Assembly (NCBI GenBank): GCA_017483765.1
Contig: JAFUVE010000004.1
Coordinates: forward strand, 1 to 43,690
DNA: 43,690 nucleotides
Reading direction: 5' to 3'
From: Bacteroidaceae bacterium
GTDB taxonomy: Bacteria > Bacteroidota > Bacteroidia > Bacteroidales > Bacteroidaceae
In this document: piece after piece, positions 22,635 to 30,514 of the stretch
Position numbering within the stretch: the first letter of the stretch is position 1
Layout: each line of letters begins with the position of its first letter
Notes under the pieces: generated by a model
What the model was told of the DNA's origin: nothing
Seen by the model: only the letters and a program-made list of their open reading frames with translations
Databases searched by the model: none
Translations under genes and position numbers: made by a program

Positions 22635-25600
22635 ATGGAAAACTACCCAAACCAGATGAAGGACAACCCAACAGAAAAAACCCTGAAAATATGCAAGGCT
22701 TCGGCAGGAAGCGGAAAGACATTCACACTCGCTGTGGAATACATCAAGCACCTGGTGAAGAACCCGGCGACCTACCGCCACATCCTGGCTGTGACTTTCA
22801 CCAACAAAGCCACAGCCGAGATGAAACAGCGAATCACCAGCCAGCTCTACGGAATCAGCCGGGGACTGAACGACTCTGAAGACTATGTCAACAAAATCAC
22901 CTCTGATGAAGCCATACAAAACTGGTACCGGCAGCTGTGCGACAAACCAAGCGCCACCCCCACCCCGTCTCTCGAACAGCTCGTAAGAGACAACTGCCGC
23001 AAGGCGCTCACCATGATCATACACGACTACCACCGATTCCGCATCGAGACAATAGACTCATTCTTCCAGACCATCATTCGCGAGCTCGCACACGACCTCA
23101 ACCTCACGGCTAACCTCAGGGTCGAACTCGACCACGACGCGGCTCTAAAGGAAGGGGTCAGCAGGGTCATCGACGCCATCTGCGACGACAAGGAAACCAG
23201 GCAGAGGGTGCTCGACTACGTCAGCAACAAGATGGAGGACAACAAGAACTGGACCATCAGCGCTGACCTCGAGAAATTCGGGAAAAACATATTCGACGAG
23301 AACTTCCTCAAATTCGGCAAAGAGCTGAGAGAAAAACTGAAAGATCCCGAATTTCTGAAGAATTACCTCAAAAACTTACAGCAGTTGAAGGCCACGGGCG
23401 TCTCGCAGCTGAATGACATAGGAGAGCAATTCGACGACATATGCAGAAGGAGGGGAATACAATCGGACTACATGAAGAATAAGAGCAAGAATGCGGCAAT
23501 GTTTTTCTTCAGGAAACTGAAAATGATGGACACAAAAGCCCCGGACTTTCCCAATACCCCTTCCACCCTCATCAAACATACCGAGGATATCAGCGAATGG
23601 AGCAAGGAGAAGGACATTCAGACCATTGTGGAACAAGAGCAGCTGATGACGATGCTGGACAACGCCATCAAAAAAATGAAGGAGGTGAAACGGATTATAC
23701 TCAGCGTACAGGAAATCAGCATGCACCTCAACCAGCTGTCGCTCATCAACACCATCAGCCAGAAAGTCAACGACGCGATCGGAGACAGAGGAGAGTTCCT
23801 GCTGGCTAACACCAACCACTTCCTCAACGAGATGATCGACGAGAGCGATGTGCCATTCATCTACGAACGGACTGGAACACACTTCGAACATATCATGATC
23901 GATGAGTTTCAGGACACATCCGTACTGCAATGGGAGAACTTCAAGCCACTCATCAAGAACTGCCTCGACGATGGCAACGAGTGCCTTATCGTGGGCGACG
24001 TCAAGCAGAGCATCTACCGATGGAGAAACGGGGAATGGAGCATTCTCAACAACATGAGCAACGATCCGCAACTCAAAGCATTCGTCAAGGACGACCCGCT
24101 CGACACCAACTACCGCAGCGCGGCAAGGGTCATCACGTTCAACAACGAATTTTTCGAAAATGCCAGCAAGCAGCTCAGCCACACATACGCAGATAACGAA
24201 GGAGGAGACGCCCAAGACATCCTCAACGCATACAACGGGTGCAAGCAGGAAATCCCGGCAGGCAAAGACTTGAAAGAAGGCTACGTGAGGGTGGAATTAA
24301 AGAGCAAGAAAGAAAAAGAAGACGAACAGAATGACGATACAGACAAGTGGTACTGCGACCGAATAACGGCCAACGTGGAGAGGTTGCTCAAGGCCGGCAT
24401 ACCGCAGAGCCAAATCACGATTCTGGTCCGGCAGAACCAACAGGCCACGCGCATTTGCGATTACTTCGGACAAAAAGAAGAGCTCGTCTGCGGACAGAAA
24501 GTGAGGGTGACCAGTGCCGAAGCATACAGGCTCGACAGCTCACCTGCCGTCAGGCTTATCATCCTGGCACTAAAAATGCTGCAGAACCCCAACGATAAGA
24601 AATTCAGGGCGATGCTGGCATACTATTACCAGGCGGACGTGGAAGGAAACCGCTCACTCATGAACGACTTCGACCAGCTTTTCGTCAACGACATCGACAG
24701 TCTCAACAACAGCCTGCCTGAAGAACTGACTCGGCAAGCTGCCGCCCTGGCACTCACACCCCTCTACGAACTGTGCGAGCGACTCTACTCCATACTCTCA
24801 CTCCACAAGATTGAAGGACAAGACGCCTATCTCTTCGCCTTCTACGACCACGTGGCACATTTCCTTGAAGGAAACAACACCGACACGGAAAATTTCATCA
24901 CACAATGGGACGAAGTGCTTTGCAAGAAAACAATCAACAACGGAAGCACGGAAGGCATAAAAATCATGACCATACATAAATCAAAAGGTCTGGAGTTCCA
25001 TTCCGTCATCCTCCCGTTTGCTGATTGGGAAATCACCGACTCAAGGAACAAAGACCACCTCATTTGGTGCAAGCCGGAGGAAGACCCTTTCAGCCAGCTG
25101 CCGCTTTGCCCCGTCAGGATTGTCAAGAACATGAAGGAGTCCGTCTTTGCCGCTGACTACATGAATGAGTTGCTCAAGCAATACGTCGATAACCTCAACG
25201 TGCTTTATGTCGCACTCACCAGGGCATCAAAAAACCTCATCGTCATCTCTTCCCATCCAGGCAAAGACAACTCTATCCACGACGTCCTGTCAAAGGCCAT
25301 GCCAAAAGACTGGATCTCCACCAACGATCCCGACGACTCATCTCTCACCGTATTTGAGGAAAAGGACGCCACGATCGTGGGATTCCGACAGAAGGAGAAG
25401 AAAACGGACAACGTCATGACCGCCATCCCGGAGATGCGGCAGCTCGGATTCAGCAGCGGAAAGTCGAGGGGAGAGTTCCGGCAGTCCAACAAGTCAAGAC
25501 GGTTTATCCAAGGTGAGGACATCGACGAGCACCGAACGAAATACCTCGACGAGGGAATCCTCTTCCATGCCATCCTGGCAGAAATACAGACGCTCGACGA

Positions 25601-25994
25601 CGTGGAGAGGACTGTGGCACGCCTCGACATGGAAGGATGCTTCGACAGCGCAAGCCACCGCGAGGATGTCAAGAGACTCGTGGAAAAAGCATTCCAAGAC
25701 CCGCGCTCAGCGCTTTGGTTCAATCCCGAATGGACGGTCATCAACGAGAACGCCATCGTCTATCGCGACAAGGATGGAAAAACCGCCACCTGCCGTCCAG
25801 ACCGCGTCATCACCGACGGCCGTCAGACCCTCGTCATCGACTACAAGACCGGCATCTACCGCAGCGAGCACGAAGATCAGGTGGCTGGCTACATGAACCT
25901 CCTACGTCAAATGGGCTACAACAATGTCAAAGGCTATCTTTGGTACATCCGCCAGCAAAGCATCGTGGAAGTAAATTCCACCACCAGCCAATAG
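22635..25994 (+). CDS. addA: AddA-like UvrD/RecB-type helicase-nuclease
   Basis: A 1119-aa helicase-nuclease subunit of the AddAB recombination complex, which resects double-strand breaks for RecA-dependent repair and degrades foreign linear DNA. The Walker A motif KASAGSGKTFTL (Lys28) opens helicase domain 1. HIMIDEFQDTSVLQWENF is motif II, LIVGDVKQSIYRWR motif III, IMTIHKSKGLEFHSVIL motif V and VALTRASKNLIVIS motif VI. The C-terminal nuclease starts at GILFHAILAEI, with TCRPDRVITDGRQTLVIDYKTGIY giving the PD-(D/E)XK core. The ATG at 22635 is preferred to a TTG at 22623 because of the -7 box at 22607. addB follows after a repeat-filled gap of 122 bases. A palindromic operator lies upstream. 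Confidence 0.93.
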   Translation: MENYPNQMKDNPTEKTLKICKASAGSGKTFTLAVEYIKHLVKNPATYRHILAVTFTNKATAEMKQRITSQLYGISRGLNDSEDYVNKITSDEAIQNWYRQLCDKPSATPTPSLEQLVRDNCRKALTMIIHDYHRFRIETIDSFFQTIIRELAHDLNLTANLRVELDHDAALKEGVSRVIDAICDDKETRQRVLDYVSNKMEDNKNWTISADLEKFGKNIFDENFLKFGKELREKLKDPEFLKNYLKNLQQLKATGVSQLNDIGEQFDDICRRRGIQSDYMKNKSKNAAMFFFRKLKMMDTKAPDFPNTPSTLIKHTEDISEWSKEKDIQTIVEQEQLMTMLDNAIKKMKEVKRIILSVQEISMHLNQLSLINTISQKVNDAIGDRGEFLLANTNHFLNEMIDESDVPFIYERTGTHFEHIMIDEFQDTSVLQWENFKPLIKNCLDDGNECLIVGDVKQSIYRWRNGEWSILNNMSNDPQLKAFVKDDPLDTNYRSAARVITFNNEFFENASKQLSHTYADNEGGDAQDILNAYNGCKQEIPAGKDLKEGYVRVELKSKKEKEDEQNDDTDKWYCDRITANVERLLKAGIPQSQITILVRQNQQATRICDYFGQKEELVCGQKVRVTSAEAYRLDSSPAVRLIILALKMLQNPNDKKFRAMLAYYYQADVEGNRSLMNDFDQLFVNDIDSLNNSLPEELTRQAAALALTPLYELCERLYSILSLHKIEGQDAYLFAFYDHVAHFLEGNNTDTENFITQWDEVLCKKTINNGSTEGIKIMTIHKSKGLEFHSVILPFADWEITDSRNKDHLIWCKPEEDPFSQLPLCPVRIVKNMKESVFAADYMNELLKQYVDNLNVLYVALTRASKNLIVISSHPGKDNSIHDVLSKAMPKDWISTNDPDDSSLTVFEEKDATIVGFRQKEKKTDNVMTAIPEMRQLGFSSGKSRGEFRQSNKSRRFIQGEDIDEHRTKYLDEGILFHAILAEIQTLDDVERTVARLDMEGCFDSASHREDVKRLVEKAFQDPRSALWFNPEWTVINENAIVYRDKDGKTATCRPDRVITDGRQTLVIDYKTGIYRSEHEDQVAGYMNLLRQMGYNNVKGYLWYIRQQSIVEVNSTTSQ

Positions 25995-25995
25995 C

Positions 25996-26076
25996 CCGAC
26001 CCGTCCGACCTGTCCGACACGTCCGACCCGTCCGACCTGTCTGACTAGTCCGACTTCTCCGATTACTCCGACCATC
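25996..26076. repeat. Nine-base tandem repeat CCGACCTGT
   Basis: Nine head-to-tail units of nine bases (CCGACCCGT, CCGACCTGT, CCGACACGT, CCGACCCGT, CCGACCTGT, CTGACTAGT, CCGACTTCT, CCGATTACT, CCGACCATC) begin two bases after the addA stop. Later units are more degenerate. Two related units (CAGACCTGT, CTGACTCCT) lie at about 29435-29452, downstream of addB. Confidence 0.9.
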
Positions 26077-26079
26077 ACC

Positions 26080-26107
26080 AAATCTCAAACTTCAAACTTC
26101 AAATCTC
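26080..26107. repeat. Seven-base tandem repeat AAAYYTC
   Basis: AAATCTC, AAACTTC, AAACTTC and AAATCTC are head to tail with seven-base spacing, directly after the nine-base repeats and before the addB start. It may affect the coupling of addA and addB expression. Confidence 0.85.
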
Positions 26108-26116
26108 AAAGTAATA

Positions 26117-29100
26117 GTGTTTTCCCCATTCCTCAAACAAGTGGCCGGTGACCTGCTCAGCAAGTTCGACGGCAACCTCAAAGACCTCACCATCATGCTT
26201 CCAAGCAAGCGAGGAGGACTCTTCTTCAACCGGTACCTGGCCGAGCTCACCGACCACCCCGTATGGGCACCGGCATACACCACCATGGACGAACTGTTCC
26301 AAAGCATGACCGAACTCGAGGTGGCGGACCAGCCGCTCCTCATCTTCCATCTCTATGCAGCCTATGCGGAGGCCATACGACAGGCCAGCCCGGAACCAGG
26401 CACCACCGTCGAGAGCCTCGACCAGTTCTATGCGTGGGGAGAGGTCATGCTCAGCGACTTCGACGACATCGACAACAACCTGGCGCATGCCGACAAGATA
26501 TTCGCCAACATGAAAGACCTCGAGGACCTCACAACGCTGGACTATCTCACCGAAGAGCAGCAGAAGGCCATAGAGCATTACTTCGGCATTTTCGAGGTGA
26601 AGAGCGACTCTCAGCTCAAGCAGAAGTTCCTCAGCATCTGGAACATCCTCTACCCCACCTACCAGAATCTGCGCCAACGCCTTCTGCGCCACAAGCTGGC
26701 CTATCAGGGAATGCTCAGAAGGAAGGTGGTGGAAGAAGGGTTGAACCCCGACAAGCTGAAGTCTCAAAAATATGTGTTCGTGGGATTCAACGTGCTCAAC
26801 AAGACGGAGCACAAGCTCCTCGACATGCTCAGGCAGGAAGGAAGGGCTCTCTTCTACTGGGACTACGACAAGGCGTACATCAAGCCGGACAGCCAAGGCG
26901 ATTGCTTCTTCGAGGCAGGACGATACATCAGGGAGAACCTCAAGCACTTCGGATGCGAGTTCCCCGCCGACGCTCCATGTTACGACAACATGAGCCACAA
27001 AAAACATATCAGCTACGTGGCCTCTCCATCCAACAGCGGAGAGACACGCTTTGCAGGGGAGCTGATTGCACGACAAATCAAGGCCGACGAACGGCAGCAC
27101 CACTCGGCAGTCGTTCTCTGCGACGAGAAGATGCTGCAGTCCATGCTCCACAGCATGCCGGAAAAAGATGCTGACGGGACGCCCTTCAAGATGAACGTCA
27201 CCATGGGATTCCCGCTGATTCAGACCCCGGCGGCGGGTCTGGTCATGACGCTGCTCGAACTGCATGTCTTTGGCGACAGGAACGGAAAATGGTACTACAC
27301 CTACGTGGCGAACGTGCTCAAACACCCATACACCGTCAGGATGACGGGAGGAAAGTCGGCTGTCCTGCTCGACGAAATCAAGGACAAGCACCAGTTCTTT
27401 GTCGATCCGGAAAAGTTCCAGACTGACCCATTCCTAAGCCGGATTTTCTGCCACCAGAAAGATATCGACGGACTGCTGGCCATGCTCTCACAGGCTATGC
27501 AGGAAATCGCACTCAGCTATGTCAATGCCGACACGCGTTCTTTCGACATACAGCTCTACCAGGAGTCGCTCTATTCATCCTACACTCTGCTCAACCGGCT
27601 GGCGGCCATCAGAACCATGGTGAGAACGGACGAGGAGTTCCTGACTGTGCGCGACAACGACATGAGCACGGACCGCTACCTCAGGCTCATCAGGCAGATG
27701 ATGCAGTCCACGTCCGTACCCTTCCATGGCGAGCCGGCGGAAGGACTGCAAATCATCGGACTGCTCGAGACACGATGCCTCGACTTCGAGAACGTCGTCA
27801 TCACAGGAATGAACGACGAGAACATTCCGAAAGCAGTGAAGCGTACATCTTTTATTCCCTACACCTTACGGGAAGCACACGGAATGACCACGTTCGAGGC
27901 ACGGTCCAGCCTCTATGCCTACTCCTTCTACCACCTCATACAACGGGCGTCTGACATCACGCTCGTCTTCAACAACTCGGTAGACGAACTATCAAAGGGC
28001 GACATGTCACGATTCATGACTCAGCTGCTCGTGGAGCAGGACGAGATGTTCGGTGGCAACCTGACCATCGAGCAGACCGCTCTCGAGGCTAAGGTGCAGA
28101 CGTCATCCAGAAAGAACCTCTCCGTGCGGAAGACCCACGAAGTGATGGAACGCCTCATCAAGCGGTTCACAGGAAGAATCCTCTCCCCCTCCGCCATCAA
28201 CTCCTACATCACCTGCCCGTTCAAGTTCTACCTTGAGAAGGTGGCGGCGCTCAAACCGGATGACGACATCTCTGAGGAGGTGGGGAACGACGTGTTCGGA
28301 GATATCTTCCACCATACCATGGAGCACCTCTACAAGCCCTTGGCCAAAAAGATTTTGCTGAGCGACACTTTTCAGAAGCTGAAAGAAAACGAAAGACAGA
28401 TAGAGCAGTACGTCGACGACGGATTCCGAAAATATTTCTTCAAAGTGGAACCCTTTGACCCTGTCACCTACAACGGAGAGCAGATGCTTAACCGCACCGT
28501 CATCATCGAATACGTGAAGAAGCAGCTGGACTACGACGCGCATCTCTGCCCGCTGCGAATCGACGCAGTGGAGAACGAAGACCACAAGATGGAAATCCGC
28601 ATCGGAGAGCACAGTTTCATCCTCGGAGGCATCATCGACCGAATCGACACCATCCGAGTCGGAACCAGCCAGGAGCGGCACAGAATCGTGGACTATAAGA
28701 CAAGCGCAACGCCACAAGGGTTCAGCACGGTCGACGAGCTCTTCGACTCACAAAGGGAACGCCGGGCCTACCACATCCTGCAAGCGTTCTACTATTCCGA
28801 CATCTACACCGAGTCAACCGAACAGCCCGTCGCGCCGGCTCTCATGTACATCAAGCCGGCATCCATCCCCCAGACGGATGGAACGGAGGACGAGAGCATC
28901 ATCAAATGCGCGGCAGACCAAGAGAGCGGTTCCGAAAAAAAGAAATCAAGACAGCCGAAAACACCTGTCCTCGACTTCGCCAAGCAGATGAAACAAGAAT
29001 TTCACGAGCGCATGACGGCAGTCATCAACGAGATGTTCTCCAAAGACGTGGACTTCACGCAGACCACCAACCTCCACGCCTGCACCTACTGCGACTTCAA

Positions 29101-29143
29101 GCAGATTTGCGGAAGAGAGGGAAAAGGTAAGGACATGTCCTGA
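26117..29143 (+). CDS. addB: AddB-like PD-(D/E)XK nuclease subunit
   Basis: A 1008-aa protein paired with AddA. The N-terminal UvrD-like part begins at TIMLPSKRGGLFFNRYL, where the Walker A Lys motif is not preserved, so it is probably helicase-inactive and recognises DNA. The C-terminal nuclease begins SPSAINSYITCPFKFYLEKV and contains HRIVDYKTSATPQG, the D-x-K catalytic core. The iron-sulfur cluster of AddB is suggested by that first Cys (SYITC) and the final HACTYCDFKQICG (C-x2-C-x5-C). The start is a GTG at 26117, since no ATG lies nearby in frame. The gap to addA holds tandem repeats but no terminator hairpin, so the pair is probably one transcript. A dispersed repeat follows its stop. 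Confidence 0.9.
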   Translation: MFSPFLKQVAGDLLSKFDGNLKDLTIMLPSKRGGLFFNRYLAELTDHPVWAPAYTTMDELFQSMTELEVADQPLLIFHLYAAYAEAIRQASPEPGTTVESLDQFYAWGEVMLSDFDDIDNNLAHADKIFANMKDLEDLTTLDYLTEEQQKAIEHYFGIFEVKSDSQLKQKFLSIWNILYPTYQNLRQRLLRHKLAYQGMLRRKVVEEGLNPDKLKSQKYVFVGFNVLNKTEHKLLDMLRQEGRALFYWDYDKAYIKPDSQGDCFFEAGRYIRENLKHFGCEFPADAPCYDNMSHKKHISYVASPSNSGETRFAGELIARQIKADERQHHSAVVLCDEKMLQSMLHSMPEKDADGTPFKMNVTMGFPLIQTPAAGLVMTLLELHVFGDRNGKWYYTYVANVLKHPYTVRMTGGKSAVLLDEIKDKHQFFVDPEKFQTDPFLSRIFCHQKDIDGLLAMLSQAMQEIALSYVNADTRSFDIQLYQESLYSSYTLLNRLAAIRTMVRTDEEFLTVRDNDMSTDRYLRLIRQMMQSTSVPFHGEPAEGLQIIGLLETRCLDFENVVITGMNDENIPKAVKRTSFIPYTLREAHGMTTFEARSSLYAYSFYHLIQRASDITLVFNNSVDELSKGDMSRFMTQLLVEQDEMFGGNLTIEQTALEAKVQTSSRKNLSVRKTHEVMERLIKRFTGRILSPSAINSYITCPFKFYLEKVAALKPDDDISEEVGNDVFGDIFHHTMEHLYKPLAKKILLSDTFQKLKENERQIEQYVDDGFRKYFFKVEPFDPVTYNGEQMLNRTVIIEYVKKQLDYDAHLCPLRIDAVENEDHKMEIRIGEHSFILGGIIDRIDTIRVGTSQERHRIVDYKTSATPQGFSTVDELFDSQRERRAYHILQAFYYSDIYTESTEQPVAPALMYIKPASIPQTDGTEDESIIKCAADQESGSEKKKSRQPKTPVLDFAKQMKQEFHERMTAVINEMFSKDVDFTQTTNLHACTYCDFKQICGREGKGKDMS

Positions 29144-29203
29144 TCATTAACGTGAGTCTGGTAGAATAAATGTGTCCTTTTTTTTCAAGCAAAAAATGCT
29201 CCC

Positions 29204-29386
29204 ATCGCCAAAACACTCCTGAATCGCAAGTCGTATAGGAGCCGACGTCTCCAGGCGTCGGAAGCAGAAAGCTCGTAGGTTTGTATTGAGCCGAATTGAA
29301 CTTACATTAACGTGTAAGATTCTGGAATTAAGGGATTGCGTATCAGACTCGTTTCTACTTGCAAAGTCTGGAGACTTCGCCTCCTA
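29204..29386. repeat. Dispersed repeat, copy C (full)
   Basis: Shares the core ATAGGAGCCGACGTCTCCAG, the following GCGTCGGAAGCAGAAA and the right end CTTGCAAAGTCTGGAGACTT with copy B. As with copies A and B, it lies just after the stop of a nuclease gene. Region 29144-29449 holds nothing else except two nine-base units (about 29435-29452). Confidence 0.88.
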
Positions 29387-29449
29387 CGCGTGGGTTGCAA
29401 CGGTGGATGGACAGAAACGGACCAATAATTTTTCAGACCTGTCTGACTC

Positions 29450-30256
29450 CTAAAAAACGCACGGAAGAGCCAGCAACTGCTGCATCAGTGTGCGGGCCAT
29501 GCGCTCATGTCCCAGGTCATTGGGATGAAGGAGGTCGGTCTGGGCGTTATGAAAATATTGTCCGTGCTCCTTCAGCAAGGGGAATAGCCCGGAAGAGGCG
29601 TTCCAGTCAATCACGGGAACCGCCCATATGTTGCCGGCTTGCTTGACCGCCTCCACGTATACGTCGAGATATTCACCGCACTGATTGGTATACGACTCGT
29701 CGCACTGCCAGTTCTTCTCGTTGGCATGGAAGTCGGAACGGTGGATCGGAGTGAGGAGCACAATCTGCTTGGTGGGATAAGTGCGCTTGAGCGAGTCGAG
29801 CGCGATATTGATGCGTCCGCAGTAGGTAGTGGGATCCATCGACGGCGTGCGCTGACGGCGAGTGACCATCTGCTTGACTTGTCCGTGGCCATATTCCACC
29901 TGGCTGACACGCTCGTTCCACCACTGACCTACGGGCACGCCGTTGTTGTAGTCGTTCGTGCCGCAGAAGATGAGGATGGCATCCACTTCGTCGCCGTGTT
30001 CCTCTTTCAGTTTGGCAGTCTGACGGGGGATGTCGTTCCACTGACGGCCCGACACACCATAGACGTACGGGGTGATTTGAAGCCAGTCCTGCAGGTACGA
30101 CCAGTATTTCTTTTTCGAGGCGTTATTACGCGGGTCGGTCACAGAGTCGCCGAAATAGGCCACCCGTTTGCCTTGCCAGGGATGAGTGAAGGTGGTCTGG
30201 CAGAAAGCGCAGATGGGGAGAATAAAAAATAAAAAGAGAATGTGGCAGCGTTTCAT
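29450..30256 (-). CDS. Exported SGNH/GDSL hydrolase
   Basis: A 268-aa exported esterase-type enzyme. The N-terminus MKRCHILFLFFILPICAFCQ is a signal peptide. Block I is VAYFGDSVTDP (nucleophile Ser in GDS), block II is VYGVSGRQW, block III is IFCGTNDYNNG (GxND) and block V is TDLLHPNDLGH (Asp-x-x-His). All four conserved SGNH blocks are therefore present. Such enzymes in polysaccharide loci remove acetyl groups from pectin, xylan or similar polymers; the exact substrate is not visible. The frame is open upstream to 30304, but the -7 box TAAATTTG (30299-30292) limits the start to 30262 (MNMKRC) or 30256. It is divergent from the BspA-dockerin gene, at the left edge of the extracellular carbohydrate locus. 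Confidence 0.9.
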   Translation of the reverse strand: MKRCHILFLFFILPICAFCQTTFTHPWQGKRVAYFGDSVTDPRNNASKKKYWSYLQDWLQITPYVYGVSGRQWNDIPRQTAKLKEEHGDEVDAILIFCGTNDYNNGVPVGQWWNERVSQVEYGHGQVKQMVTRRQRTPSMDPTTYCGRINIALDSLKRTYPTKQIVLLTPIHRSDFHANEKNWQCDESYTNQCGEYLDVYVEAVKQAGNIWAVPVIDWNASSGLFPLLKEHGQYFHNAQTDLLHPNDLGHERMARTLMQQLLALPCVF

Positions 30257-30291
30257 GTTCATAACGTTAGATGTTTTTATGGATTGTGACG

Positions 30292-30299
30292 CAAATTTA
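30292..30299 (-). promoter_or_regulatory. -7 box TAAATTTG of the SGNH gene
   Basis: On the minus strand TAAATTTG fits the TAnnTTTG consensus and lies about 35 bases upstream of the ATG at 30256. Confidence 0.55.
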
Positions 30300-30360
30300 A
30301 TCAATAATTATCATAAGAGAAAGAAGATTCGGGAAAAAGATGGAAAAATAATCAATTTAT

Positions 30361-30392
30361 TTTGCATAAAAGCATAAAATATAATAACTTTG
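30361..30392 (+). promoter_or_regulatory. Promoter of the BspA-dockerin gene
   Basis: TTTG (30361-30364), 20 bases, then TAACTTTG (30385-30392): a full Bacteroidetes promoter. The ATG is at 30515, so the message has an untranslated leader of about 115-120 bases, unusually long for this window. Confidence 0.7.
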
Positions 30393-30514
30393 TCTTGAAT
30401 ACATTCAAATTGTTTTTCAGAGCATAGAGAACAAATTTTCTTTTGAAGAAAACATGTTTTTTTATGAATTCGAACCAATTCTATCAGTTATAAACCCAAA
30501 AAAGTATTTGCATT

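Noticed and set aside
22382-22879. A 165-codon plus-strand frame before and inside addA
   Set aside because: It spans the tandem repeats, the operator and the addA start in another frame; low complexity.
25996-26076. The RPV/HVR peptide repeat that the nine-base units would encode
   Set aside because: It lies after the addA stop in a different frame without start; the period of nine is a DNA repeat between genes.
26099-27391. A 430-codon minus-strand frame opposite addB
   Set aside because: It starts in the seven-base repeats and mirrors addB codons; no recognisable domain.
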